From: Corynebacterium sphenisci DSM 44792
Lineage (GTDB): Bacteria; Actinomycetota; Actinomycetes; Mycobacteriales; Mycobacteriaceae
Assembly (NCBI RefSeq): GCF_001941505.1
Contig: NZ_CP009248.1
Span: 2,418,001-2,482,000, forward strand
DNA length: 64,000 nt
Direction: 5' to 3'
Of this stretch, positions 29,157 to 37,765 are shown in pieces; within the stretch, counting starts at the first letter, position 1; each line of letters starts with the position of its first letter. Both the position numbers and the translations under genes were made by a program. Under the pieces are notes generated by a model, which saw only the letters and a program-made list of their open reading frames with translations, did no database searches and had not been told where the DNA came from.

Positions 29157-29570
29157 ATGGGCCCGAGAATCATCATCGCCTACGACGGCTCCGCGCACGC
29201 CGACCGCGCCGTGGACCATGCCGCGGCCTGCCTGGACCCGGCCGCGGCGCATGTGGTCACCGTCTGGGAGCCGCTGCACCACCGAGGCCCCGGCGGGGCG
29301 GACCCGGCCCGGGAGCGCGCCGCGGCCACCTGCGCCGCCGGGGTGGCCCGGGCCCGGCAGCGGGGCCTGGCCGCCGAGGCGCTGCCGGTGGAGTCCGCCT
29401 CCGCGGTATGGGTCGCCCTGGTCGAGGCCGCGGAGGCCACCGGCGCGGACCTCATCGTCTGCGGCACCCGCGGCCACGGCGGGCTGCGCGGCATCCTCAC
29501 CGCCTCCACCGCGGAGGCGGTGCTGCGCGAATCGGGGCTGCCGGTGCTGGTGGTGCCCCCGCCGGCCTAG
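29157..29570 (+). CDS. Universal stress protein (UspA family)
   Basis: A 137-residue single-domain Usp with the nucleotide-binding layout: the early Asp in IIIAYDGSAHADRAVDHAA and the closing GTRGHGGLRGILTASTAEAVL, ending VPVLVVP-like LPVLVVPPPA. The usual G-S/T after the glycine loop is AST, a small departure from ATP-binding members. An AGGAG-type site (GACAGGAGC) lies before the ATG. It is 27 nt after the second YhgE gene and may share its transcript. Confidence 0.9.
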   Translation: MGPRIIIAYDGSAHADRAVDHAAACLDPAAAHVVTVWEPLHHRGPGGADPARERAAATCAAGVARARQRGLAAEALPVESASAVWVALVEAAEATGADLIVCGTRGHGGLRGILTASTAEAVLRESGLPVLVVPPPA

Positions 29571-29762
29571 GCTTCCGCGCCCCGGGCCCGGCGCGCTACG
29601 CTGGGCCGCGGGCGCGGACGGGCCGGATATTCCCCCCGAAACCCCCCGCCGGCGGCCGCCGGTGGTCTACAGTCGAATCCGTTCGCCCGGGCAACCATCC
29701 CGGGCCCCAGCCGCCACCGCGGGAGGCGCCGCGCCCCCGCACGAAGCAACCAGGAGCCTTGT

Positions 29763-29957
29763 ATGCCCCACGAGAACCAGTCGGAGCCCCGCCGGAGCCT
29801 GGGCCCCGCCCTGGCCAGCGCCGTCGTCGGCGCCCTCCTCGGAGGTGCGCTGATCCTCACCGCCGCGAACGCCGCCTACCAGACCGAGCTGCCCGAGGCC
29901 GCCGCGGTCTCCCAGGACAAGGCGCTGCTCGGCGGCCCGGAGTACGGCGAGCGCTGA
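29763..29957 (+). CDS. Small DUF2613-like membrane/secreted protein
   Basis: A 64-residue protein with one hydrophobic segment (GPALASAVVGALLGGALILT) and a short outer tail. Size, sequence style and its place directly before aftD match the DUF2613 proteins of Corynebacterium and relatives. Function unknown. It stops 10 nt before the aftD start. The preceding gap (29571-29762) holds a possible -10, TACAGT, near 29669. Confidence 0.75.
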   Translation: MPHENQSEPRRSLGPALASAVVGALLGGALILTAANAAYQTELPEAAAVSQDKALLGGPEYGER

Positions 29958-29967
29958 CCGGCACTCC

Positions 29968-32900
29968 ATGACCGACGCCACGCCCGCCGGGGCGCGGGCG
30001 GCGGCACCGGAGCCCACCATCCGGGTGCTCCCCCGACGGGGCCTGCTCGGCTGGTGGGCCCTGCTGTGCGCCCTGGCCCTGCTGCAGTCGCCCGGCCGGG
30101 TGGTCGCCGACACCAAGCACGACCTCACCGAGAACCCGCTGGGGCTGCTCGCCCGCTCCCTGACCATGTGGTCGGAGACCCTGCCGCTGGGCCAGCTGCA
30201 GAACCAGGCCTACGGCTACCTCTTCCCGCAGGGCGCCTTCTTCGCCGCCGCGGATCTGCTCTCCGGCGGGCACGCCCCGATGGCCCTGGTGCAATCCGCC
30301 TGGTGGGCGCTCACCCTCTGCCTCGCCTTCACCGGCTTCCTCCGCCTCGCCGAGGCCGCCGGGATCGGCGGCGCCCACCCGGCACCGCGGATCCTCGCCG
30401 CCGCGCTCTACGCGCTCTCCCCCAGGATGCTCACCACCCTGGCCGCGATCTCCTCCGAGGCGTGGCCGGTGGCGCTGGCGCCGTGGATCGCGCTGCCGCT
30501 GCTGCGGGTCGTCGGCGCGGCCCGGCCGGTGGGCCGGGCGGCCGCCGCCCGGGCGGTGGGCCTGTCCGCCCTCGCCCTGCTCGGCACCGGGGCGGTCAAC
30601 GCGGTGGGCACCGCCGCGGCCTGCGTGCCCGCCGGGCTGATCCTGCTCGCCCCGGCCCTGTTCGGCCCCGCCCGGCGCCGGGCGTGGGCGATGCTCGGCG
30701 GCTGGCTGGCCGCCTGCGCCGCGGTGAGCCTGTGGTGGCTGGGCCCGCTGCTGCTGCTCGGCCGGTACTCCCCGCCCTTCACCGACTACATCGAGTCCTC
30801 CGGGGTGACCACCCGGTGGCTGAACCTCGCCGAGACCCTGCGCGGCACCACCTCCTGGGCGCCCTTCGTCTCCGTGGAGCGCGTCGGCGGCAACGCCCTG
30901 GTCGCCGAGCCGATCCTCATCCTGGCCACCACGGCGGTGGCCGCCGCGGGCCTGGCCGGACTGGCCTCGGCGAGCATGCCCCGGCGCCGGCTGTGGTGGG
31001 CGATGGCCCTGCTCGGCCTGGTCGCCATGTCCGCCTGGACCACCCCCTTCGGCCCCCTGGCCGACCCCGCCCGGGAGCTGCTCGACGGCCCGGCCGCGGC
31101 GCTGCGCAACCTGCACAAGCTCGACCCGGTGCTGCGCATCCCGCTGCTGCTGGGCCTGGCGCACCTCGCCGGCCGGCTGCCCTGGACCACGGCGACCTGG
31201 CTGCGCCCGGAGCGGCACCGCCGGGCCGCGGCGGCGATGCTGCTCACCCTCGCCGCCACCGGGGCCACCGCCCCGGCCTGGTCCGGCCGGCTCGCCCCCG
31301 GGCAGCCCTTCGCGGAGGTGCCCGGGCACTGGGCCGCCGCCGCGGACTGGCTGGCCGCCCACGCCGCCGGGTCGCGCACCCTGGTGGAGCCGGCGATGCC
31401 CTTCGCCGACCAGCGCTGGGGCTTCACCCGCGATGAACCGCTGCAGCCGCTGGCGCGCACCCCCTGGGCGGTCCGCGACGCGGTGCCGCTGACCCCGCCG
31501 GAGGCGATCCGGGGCCTGGACGGGGTGCGCGACGCCCTCACCGCGGGGGGCTCGGCCACGCTGGCGGCCACCCTGCGCGCCCAGGGGGTGGGCCATGTGC
31601 TGGTCCGCCACGACGGCCGGGCCTCCACCCGCAGCGGGGACCTGCGCGCCCTGGAGCGCACCCTGGCCGCCTCCCCCGGCATCGAGCCGGTCGCCGACTT
31701 CGCCGGGGCCGAGGGCCCGGCCGGGGTGGCCGGGGCGGGCCGGCCCGGCCGGGGCGCCGCCACCGGGGGGATCGTGATCTGGGCGGTCGCCGACCCCGGG
31801 GCGGATCTGCTCTCCCCCCGGATCGTCGACGCCGACCAGGTGCCGCTGGTCTCCGGCGGACCCGAGGCGCTGCCCCGGCTCGACGAGGTCGACGGGGACG
31901 CCCCGGTGCGGATCCTCGCCGGGGACGGCGCCGGCACGATCACCGACACCCCCGCCCGGCGCGGCCGCAACTACGGGGAGGTCGTCGGCGCGGTCACCGG
32001 GATCCTCGCCCCCGGGGAGGACACCGGGGTGGCGAACCTGGTGCCCGACTACCCCGTCGCCGGGATCCCGCTCACCGTCACCGGGGTCGGCGGCGGCGCG
32101 GTGCGGGCCTCCTCCAGCGCGGACCAGCCCTACAACTTCGGCGGCGCCCAACCGCAGCATTCGGTGAGCGCCCTGGTCGACGGGGACCCGCGCACCTGGT
32201 GGGAGCCGGCCCGCGGCACCGGCCAGGCCGAGTGGGTGGAGCTGGCGCTGCCGGCGGGTGCGGCCCCGGCCAGCGTGGAGCTCACCGCCGCCCGGGTGCC
32301 GGTCCGGGTGCAGGTGCGCGCCGGCGGCGCCTCGACCTCCACCGCGCTCACCCCCGGGGAGCCGACCCGGGTGCAGCTGCCCGGCGGGGCGGGCCCCGCC
32401 GGGGCCCCGGTGGTGCGGATCACCGCCACCGGGGCGCCGCTGGGCTTCGCCCTCGCCGAGGCGCGGGTGCGCGACGCCGCCGGGGCGGACATCACCCCGG
32501 TGCGGATGCCGGTGGTGCCGGACTCCTCCGAGCGGGCCCGGCGCTGGGTGCTCGGCCAGGAGATCGACGAGACCGTCCTGCGCCGGGCGATCACCCTGCC
32601 CGGGGAGCGCACCCTGCGGGTGGATTCGGCGGCCTGCCGCGCCGGGCTGGACGACTCCTGGACCCGGGTGGACGGGGAGCCGGCGGCCTGCGGGGCGGAG
32701 CTCGAGCTGGCCGCCGGAATGCACCGGGTGTCCTCCGCGGCGCGCTGGGTGGCGCTCACCGACGCGGGCTTCCACGCCCCGGCGGCGGCCGCCCAGGGGG
32801 TGCGCCCGGCCCCGCCGGGGACGGAGCTGGCCGCCGCGGGGGGCGCCCGGATCCTGTGGCGGCCGGTGTCGGTCAACGCCGGCTCCCGGGCCCGGGTCGG

Positions 32901-33465
32901 CGGGGTCGTCCTGGACCCGATCACCGTCAACGGCTGGCAGCAGGGCTGGGTGGTGCCCGCCGGGGTCTCCGGCACCCTGGAGCTGGACTTCGCCCCGCAG
33001 GCCGCCTGGCGGGGCTGGATCCTCGGCGGCGGGGCGCTGGCGGCGGCCCTCGCCCTGGTCGCGGCGGGCCTGGCCCGGCGGGTGCCGGGGCCGGGGAATC
33101 CGCCGGCCGCCGGAGCGGGGCTGGCCGCGGGCCCGCCGCCGGCGGCGACCGCGGCGCTCGGGGCGATCTCGGCGACGCTGCTCGCCGGCTGGCCGGGCCT
33201 GGCGCTCACCGCCGCCATCGGCGCCGCCGCGGCGGCGCTGACCCGGTACTCGCCGCGCCGGCCCACCCCGGCGGGGCTCGGCGCGGCGAGCGCGGCGCTG
33301 CTCGCGGTGGTCGGCGTCGCCGCGGCGCACCGGCCCTGGCCGGCCGAGGGCTACCTGGCCGGCACCTGGTGGCTGCAGCTGGCCGCGCTGGCCGCGCTGG
33401 CGCTGGTCGGGGTCGCCCAGTGCCTGCCCAGGGCGCGCCGGGCGGGCTCCTCCACCAGCGCGTAG
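29968..33465 (+). CDS. aftD: AftD-type alpha-(1->3)-arabinofuranosyltransferase
   Basis: A 1165-residue GT-C membrane glycosyltransferase that adds arabinofuranose branches to arabinogalactan and lipoarabinomannan from decaprenyl-phospho-arabinose, acting on the outer membrane face. The N-terminal half has about eleven spans. The first outer loop holds the acidic signature ADTKHDLTENPLGLLARSL. The C-terminal half carries beta-rich modules; residues about 715-850 resemble an F5/8 type C carbohydrate-binding domain (SVSALVDGDPRTWWEPARG). Two or more spans close the protein. M. tuberculosis AftD is about 1400 residues, so this is a shorter corynebacterial form. The last 115 nt overlap the convergent tmaT-like gene. 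Confidence 0.88.
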   Translation: MTDATPAGARAAAPEPTIRVLPRRGLLGWWALLCALALLQSPGRVVADTKHDLTENPLGLLARSLTMWSETLPLGQLQNQAYGYLFPQGAFFAAADLLSGGHAPMALVQSAWWALTLCLAFTGFLRLAEAAGIGGAHPAPRILAAALYALSPRMLTTLAAISSEAWPVALAPWIALPLLRVVGAARPVGRAAAARAVGLSALALLGTGAVNAVGTAAACVPAGLILLAPALFGPARRRAWAMLGGWLAACAAVSLWWLGPLLLLGRYSPPFTDYIESSGVTTRWLNLAETLRGTTSWAPFVSVERVGGNALVAEPILILATTAVAAAGLAGLASASMPRRRLWWAMALLGLVAMSAWTTPFGPLADPARELLDGPAAALRNLHKLDPVLRIPLLLGLAHLAGRLPWTTATWLRPERHRRAAAAMLLTLAATGATAPAWSGRLAPGQPFAEVPGHWAAAADWLAAHAAGSRTLVEPAMPFADQRWGFTRDEPLQPLARTPWAVRDAVPLTPPEAIRGLDGVRDALTAGGSATLAATLRAQGVGHVLVRHDGRASTRSGDLRALERTLAASPGIEPVADFAGAEGPAGVAGAGRPGRGAATGGIVIWAVADPGADLLSPRIVDADQVPLVSGGPEALPRLDEVDGDAPVRILAGDGAGTITDTPARRGRNYGEVVGAVTGILAPGEDTGVANLVPDYPVAGIPLTVTGVGGGAVRASSSADQPYNFGGAQPQHSVSALVDGDPRTWWEPARGTGQAEWVELALPAGAAPASVELTAARVPVRVQVRAGGASTSTALTPGEPTRVQLPGGAGPAGAPVVRITATGAPLGFALAEARVRDAAGADITPVRMPVVPDSSERARRWVLGQEIDETVLRRAITLPGERTLRVDSAACRAGLDDSWTRVDGEPAACGAELELAAGMHRVSSAARWVALTDAGFHAPAAAAQGVRPAPPGTELAAAGGARILWRPVSVNAGSRARVGGVVLDPITVNGWQQGWVVPAGVSGTLELDFAPQAAWRGWILGGGALAAALALVAAGLARRVPGPGNPPAAGAGLAAGPPPAATAALGAISATLLAGWPGLALTAAIGAAAAALTRYSPRRPTPAGLGAASAALLAVVGVAAAHRPWPAEGYLAGTWWLQLAALAALALVGVAQCLPRARRAGSSTSA

Positions 33466-34589
33466 GAGGCCGCGGCGACCGGGATGGTCAGCGCCACGGT
33501 GAGCAGCGCCACCGCCGGCAGATGCCCGTCGAAGAGGCGCACCCCCAGCAGCGGGAAGGCCACCGAGAGCATCGCCATATGCCAGAGGAAGATCCCGTAG
33601 GACCAGCGGCCCAGGGCCTGCATGGGGGCGGAGGCGAGCACCCGGGAGGCCGGTTCGATGGCCCAGGGGCCGATGATCCCGGCGCCGAAGACCAGCCCGC
33701 ACAGCAGCCGGCGCAGGAACTCCCAGTGGGTCAGCTCCACCAGGCCCTCCGGGCCGAGGCGGGCGGCCAGCAGCAGCGCCGCCGCGGCGAGGCCCAGCCC
33801 GACCCAGCGCCGCGCCGCATACCGGCGCAGCCGGCCCAGCAGCGCCCGCCGCGCCGGATCCGGGTGCCCGGCCAGGGACTCCGCCTCGGCGAGCACCATG
33901 CCCGCGGCGAACCAGGAGAAGTACGCCGCCGGCTGGATATGCGGGTTGACCCCCTCCGGGTAGGGCAGCGGCAGCCAGGCCCAGCCGAGGCTGGCCGCGG
34001 CCAGGCCCGCCAGGGCCAGGATCCGCGCCCCCTGCCGGCGCACCGGGTCCAGCCGGCGCAGCAGGATCGCGAAGGCCGGCAGCGCCAGGTAGAAGGACAC
34101 CTCCACGGACAGCGACCACAGGTGGGTGAGCCCGCCGTGCAGCCCCTCGGCGACGAAGACCTGGGTGAGGGTGAGGTTCGCCGCCCAGGCGCGCAGCCCC
34201 GCCCCGGCGCCGACCGGCAGCACGAGCAGCACCACCAGCACCAGCACCCAGTAGGCGGGCAGGATCCGCGCGGCCCGGCGCCGGTAGTAGCGGCGCCAGT
34301 CCCCGCCGCCGCGGTGCGAGCGCCAGAGCAGGAACCCGGAGAGGGTGAAGAACACCGCGACGAAGAAGTCGAAGCGGCCCAGCGCCCGCTCCCACAGCGC
34401 CCCGGTGTCATGCCCGGTCTGGAAGGCGGCGTGGGTGCCGATGATCCCGATCGAGGCGACCGCGCGCAGCCCCTCCAGGGCGGGCAGGAACCCGGGGCGG
34501 AAGGCCGGCCGGTGCTCCGGCACCCGGCCGGCGGGGGGCTGGGCGGGCTGGGTCACGGCACTCCTCCCGGGGTCGTCGTCGATGCTCAT
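33351..34589 (-). CDS. tmaT: Acyltransferase-3 membrane protein, TmaT-like
   Basis: A 412-residue member of the acyltransferase-3 family (about ten spans). It shows the catalytic-region His in GIIGTHAAFQTGHD, the RRAARILPAYWVLV motif and VEVSFYLALPAFAILL. In C. glutamicum the homologue beside the DUF3068 gene, TmaT, acetylates trehalose monomycolate before MmpL-dependent export. The assignment rests on this locus order (Rv0228 in M. tuberculosis) and family. The conserved C-terminal VEEPARRAL segment is encoded antisense to the aftD 3' end. A GATAACCT -10-like box ends about 7 nt before the ATG. Confidence 0.75.
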   Translation of the reverse strand: MSIDDDPGRSAVTQPAQPPAGRVPEHRPAFRPGFLPALEGLRAVASIGIIGTHAAFQTGHDTGALWERALGRFDFFVAVFFTLSGFLLWRSHRGGGDWRRYYRRRAARILPAYWVLVLVVLLVLPVGAGAGLRAWAANLTLTQVFVAEGLHGGLTHLWSLSVEVSFYLALPAFAILLRRLDPVRRQGARILALAGLAAASLGWAWLPLPYPEGVNPHIQPAAYFSWFAAGMVLAEAESLAGHPDPARRALLGRLRRYAARRWVGLGLAAAALLLAARLGPEGLVELTHWEFLRRLLCGLVFGAGIIGPWAIEPASRVLASAPMQALGRWSYGIFLWHMAMLSVAFPLLGVRLFDGHLPAVALLTVALTIPVAAASYALVEEPARRALGRHWATPTSASAASAASCSHQVPAR

Positions 34590-34682
34590 TCTGAAAGGTT
34601 ATCCGCAGGTCATCGCCCCCGCACGGGGTTCCGGGACCGGGGTGCGCCGGGATATTATCCGGAAATCACCGCACCCCCGGCG

Positions 34683-34701
34683 GGAAACCTGCTAGGTTTC
34701 C
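34683..34701. promoter_or_regulatory. Perfect 19-bp palindrome in the tmaT-lmcA divergent gap
   Basis: GGAAACCT, 3-nt GCT, AGGTTTCC. The arms are perfect 8-mers. It lies 39 bp before the lmcA start, downstream of a TATTAT box at 34653-34658. A regulator site is likely; its protein is unknown. Confidence 0.5.
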
Positions 34702-34740
34702 TCCGAGAACATACCCCCGTGGAAGGATAGTCACCGCCCC

Positions 34741-35886
34741 ATGGCCAAGAAAGCCCTGTCGCATATCGCGATCATCGTCGGCGCCGCCCTCATCGTCATC
34801 GCGGTGCTGCTGCCCACGTTCCTGGTGCCCAAGCTGAAGTCCCTGCCGCTGGACACCAAGAGCACCACCATCACCGACGTCCGGGAGGGCGCGCTGCTCG
34901 ACTCCGGCGCCCTCGCCGAGAACAAGCCGGTGCCCCCGGCCAAGGACGACCCGGAGTGCGCGGACGAGGACAACCTGCCCATGCACTGCTTCATCAACAC
35001 CGAGGTGCCGCTGAAGTCGGTGCGCCATGTGCACATGGAGGATCCGGCGGACGCGAAGGTGGTCACCTTCGAGGTCGGCACCACCATCCTGCGCATGGAC
35101 CGGGATGAGCCGAAGAACCTGATCAACGCCTCCGTGGACCGGGTCACCCTGGACCGGGCCACCCAGTGGCCGGTGGACGAGCCCACCTCCACCATCGCCA
35201 TGTCCAATCCGCAGGAGCCGGGCGGCGACCAGCTGCGGCCCTTCACCCGGCCGGGCATCCAGTACCAGTTCCCGCTGGGCGCGGAGAAGAAGTCCTACGA
35301 CTACTACGACGTGGTCGGCCTGCTCGAGCAGGACATCGACTTCATGGGCGAGGAGAAGCAGGACGGCGAGACCGTCTACCGCTACGAGATGCAGATCGAG
35401 CCGGTGAACCTCTACGAGCAGTTCAAGGCGCATCAGACCGCCGAGGGCCGCAAGCTCACCGAGGCGGACAAGAACTACATGGCCTCGCTGCGCCTGAAGC
35501 TGCCCGCCGCGTTCTGGGGCGAGGAGGGCGATGACGAGATCGAGATGGACCGGTACTACACCAATGTGCGCACCGTCCGCGTCGAGCCGACCACCGGCAT
35601 GATCGTCAACGGCACCGAGCACATCTTCCAGTACTACGCCAAGGACGACGCCGAGGCCCGGGCCATCGCGCACGGCGAGGGCCGCAAGGCCGAGGAGGCC
35701 AACCGCAACCGCACCGCGATGGACTTCGAGGCGCAGTGGAGCGAGCAGACCAAGGACAACCAGCTGTCCATGGCCCGCGACTCGAAGAAGCAGCTGAAGA
35801 TCGCCAGCGTGTACGCGCCGATCCTGCTGGTCATCATCGGCGTCGTGCTCATCCTGCTGGGCATCCGGGGCCACCGGCGCAGCTGA
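34741..35886 (+). CDS. lmcA: LmcA-type DUF3068 lipoglycan maturation protein
   Basis: A 381-residue protein with an N-terminal anchor (IAIIVGAALIVIAVLLPTFLV), an outer domain of about 310 residues and a C-terminal span (IASVYAPILLVIIGVVLILLG), the two-helix topology of DUF3068. The C. glutamicum homologue is needed for lipomannan maturation and lipoarabinomannan synthesis (Rv0227c in M. tuberculosis). The outer domain has the typical YDYYDVVGLLEQDIDF and FPLGAEKKS-like segments. GGAAGGA lies about 13 nt upstream of the ATG, farther than usual. It is divergent from tmaT. Confidence 0.85.
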   Translation: MAKKALSHIAIIVGAALIVIAVLLPTFLVPKLKSLPLDTKSTTITDVREGALLDSGALAENKPVPPAKDDPECADEDNLPMHCFINTEVPLKSVRHVHMEDPADAKVVTFEVGTTILRMDRDEPKNLINASVDRVTLDRATQWPVDEPTSTIAMSNPQEPGGDQLRPFTRPGIQYQFPLGAEKKSYDYYDVVGLLEQDIDFMGEEKQDGETVYRYEMQIEPVNLYEQFKAHQTAEGRKLTEADKNYMASLRLKLPAAFWGEEGDDEIEMDRYYTNVRTVRVEPTTGMIVNGTEHIFQYYAKDDAEARAIAHGEGRKAEEANRNRTAMDFEAQWSEQTKDNQLSMARDSKKQLKIASVYAPILLVIIGVVLILLGIRGHRRS

Positions 35887-35995
35887 CCGGCGGGCCACGG
35901 GGCCGGCTCCCGCAGGGGCCGCCGCGGGCGCGGGGTGGCACCCCGCGCCGGCGGCGGCCCCGCGCCGATCCCGGGCCCCGTTAGACTTCCCCGGT

Positions 35996-37765
35996 GTGGA
36001 CTCCCCCGCCCGATCCCGCGCCGCCGCCCGGCCCCGCGCGGAGGCCGGCCTGACCCCCGGCTCCCTGGTCGCCGTCGGCTGGTCGCTGCTGCTCACCGCC
36101 GCGGCGCTGTGGCCGCTGGCCCGGCCCGGGGAGCTGATGCTGCGGGATATGGTGGTGCCCGCCCGCCCGGCGCTGACCGACGCGGCCCTGGGCCTGGGCG
36201 GCGCCGCCGCCCGGGCCACCCCCCAGGACGCGCTGCTCGCCCTGGCCGCGCACGGCCCCGGCGCCCCGGCGGCGGCCGCGCTGGTGCTCTTCACCGCGTT
36301 CATGATCGGCGGGGTCGCCGCCTCCGAGCTGGCCCGCCGGGCCCTCGGCGCGGGCGCGGCCGGGCAGCTCGCGGCGAGCACCATCACCCTGTGGAACCCC
36401 TTCGTGGTGGAGCGGCTGCTGCAGGGCCACTGGTCCCTGGTCGCCGCCGCGGTGCTGCTGCCGGCGATCGCCCTGGCCGGGGCGCTCGGCCGGCCCGGCT
36501 GGCGGGCCAGCCTGCTCGCCCTCGCCGGGCTCACCCCCACCGGGGCGCTGCTCGGCGCCGCGGTGGCGCTCACCGCCGCCCGCGGCGCCCGGGACCGGCT
36601 GCTCGCCGCGGCGAGCGCCGCGGCGGTGTCCGCGCCCTGGCTCATCGCCGCCGCCCTCGGCGGCGCCCCGGCCACCGCGGACCCGGCGGCGGCGGGCGCC
36701 TTCGCCGCCCGCGCCGAGCACCTGGTCGGCACCCTGGGGGCGCTCGCCGGGCTCGGCGGGATCTGGAACGCCCAGGTGGTGCCCGGCTCCCGGGAGCACG
36801 CCGGTTCGGCGCTCACCGTGGTCCTGCTGCTCGCCCTGTTCGCCATCGGCGCCCGCGCCGCCTGGGGGCGCGGGGCGGGCCGGGCCGCCCCGGTGCGGCT
36901 GCGCCGCCGGCTCATCGCGCTCGCCGCGGTGGCGGTGCTCGCCCCCGCCCTGGCCGCCACCGGGCCGGGGCTGGCCGCCGTCGCCGCCGCCCAGGAGCAG
37001 CTGCCCGGGGCGGGGCTGCTCCGCGACGGGCAGAAGTGGGTGGCCCTGGCGCTGCCCGGCTACGGGCTGCTCGCCGCCGCCGGGGCGGAGACCCTCGCCG
37101 CGGGCCTGCCGGATCGGCGCCGGCTGCTCGCCGGGGCGGTGGCGGCGCTCACCGCGATGGCGGCGGTGCCGGAGCTGCCCCGGGCGGTGGCCCCGCTGGC
37201 CCCGCAGCCGGCCTGGCCGGGCTGGCAGTGGGTCACCGGGCTGGTCGCCATGGACGATGGCGCGGTGGCCAGCCTGCCGGCGGCCTCCTACCGGGTGGTG
37301 GACGGCCGGCCGGTGTACGACCCGGCGACGAAGATCCTGCCCGCCGAGGTGCTCGGCACCCCGGAGCTGCTCATCGGCGGGGTGGCCGTGGACGACGCCG
37401 CCGGCCGCCCGGCGCGGGTGCGCCGGCTGCTGCTGGACCCGCCGCCGGACGCGGTGGCCCGGCTCGCCGCCGAGGGGGTGGCCTGGGTGCTGGTCGCCGA
37501 TTCGCCCGGCCCGATGGGCGAGGCGGAGCGGGTGCTGGACCGCCTGGAGCTGGTGCACGCCGATGCGCGGCTGCGGCTGCACCACGTACCCGGCCCGGTG
37601 GCCCGGCCCGCGCCCGCGGATCGGCGCCCCGCATGGGCGGGCCTGGCCGCCTGGGCGGCCGCGGCGCTGGCCGGGCCGGCCGCGGCCGCGGTCGCCGCGC
37701 TCAGCGGCGCCGGGCGGCGGCGACGAGCACCCGCTCCACCGCCGCGGTCGTCGCCGGCCAGCTGA
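35996..37765 (+). CDS. Large polytopic membrane protein of the mycolate/lipoglycan locus (Rv0226c-like)
   Basis: A 589-residue protein with about twelve predicted spans, very rich in Ala, Leu and Gly. A short acidic outer loop and the motif ITLWNPFVVERLLQGHWSLV resemble GT-C-type or polyprenol-linked membrane enzymes. The C-terminal part has a soluble region (MDDGAVASLPAASYRVVDGR). By position between lmcA and the glycosyltransferase it matches Rv0226c of M. tuberculosis. The GTG at 35996 is 8 nt after a TAGACT box, consistent with a leaderless start. The last 65 nt overlap the convergent glycosyltransferase. Catalytic function is not established. Confidence 0.75.
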   Translation: MDSPARSRAAARPRAEAGLTPGSLVAVGWSLLLTAAALWPLARPGELMLRDMVVPARPALTDAALGLGGAAARATPQDALLALAAHGPGAPAAAALVLFTAFMIGGVAASELARRALGAGAAGQLAASTITLWNPFVVERLLQGHWSLVAAAVLLPAIALAGALGRPGWRASLLALAGLTPTGALLGAAVALTAARGARDRLLAAASAAAVSAPWLIAAALGGAPATADPAAAGAFAARAEHLVGTLGALAGLGGIWNAQVVPGSREHAGSALTVVLLLALFAIGARAAWGRGAGRAAPVRLRRRLIALAAVAVLAPALAATGPGLAAVAAAQEQLPGAGLLRDGQKWVALALPGYGLLAAAGAETLAAGLPDRRRLLAGAVAALTAMAAVPELPRAVAPLAPQPAWPGWQWVTGLVAMDDGAVASLPAASYRVVDGRPVYDPATKILPAEVLGTPELLIGGVAVDDAAGRPARVRRLLLDPPPDAVARLAAEGVAWVLVADSPGPMGEAERVLDRLELVHADARLRLHHVPGPVARPAPADRRPAWAGLAAWAAAALAGPAAAAVAALSGAGRRRRAPAPPPRSSPAS

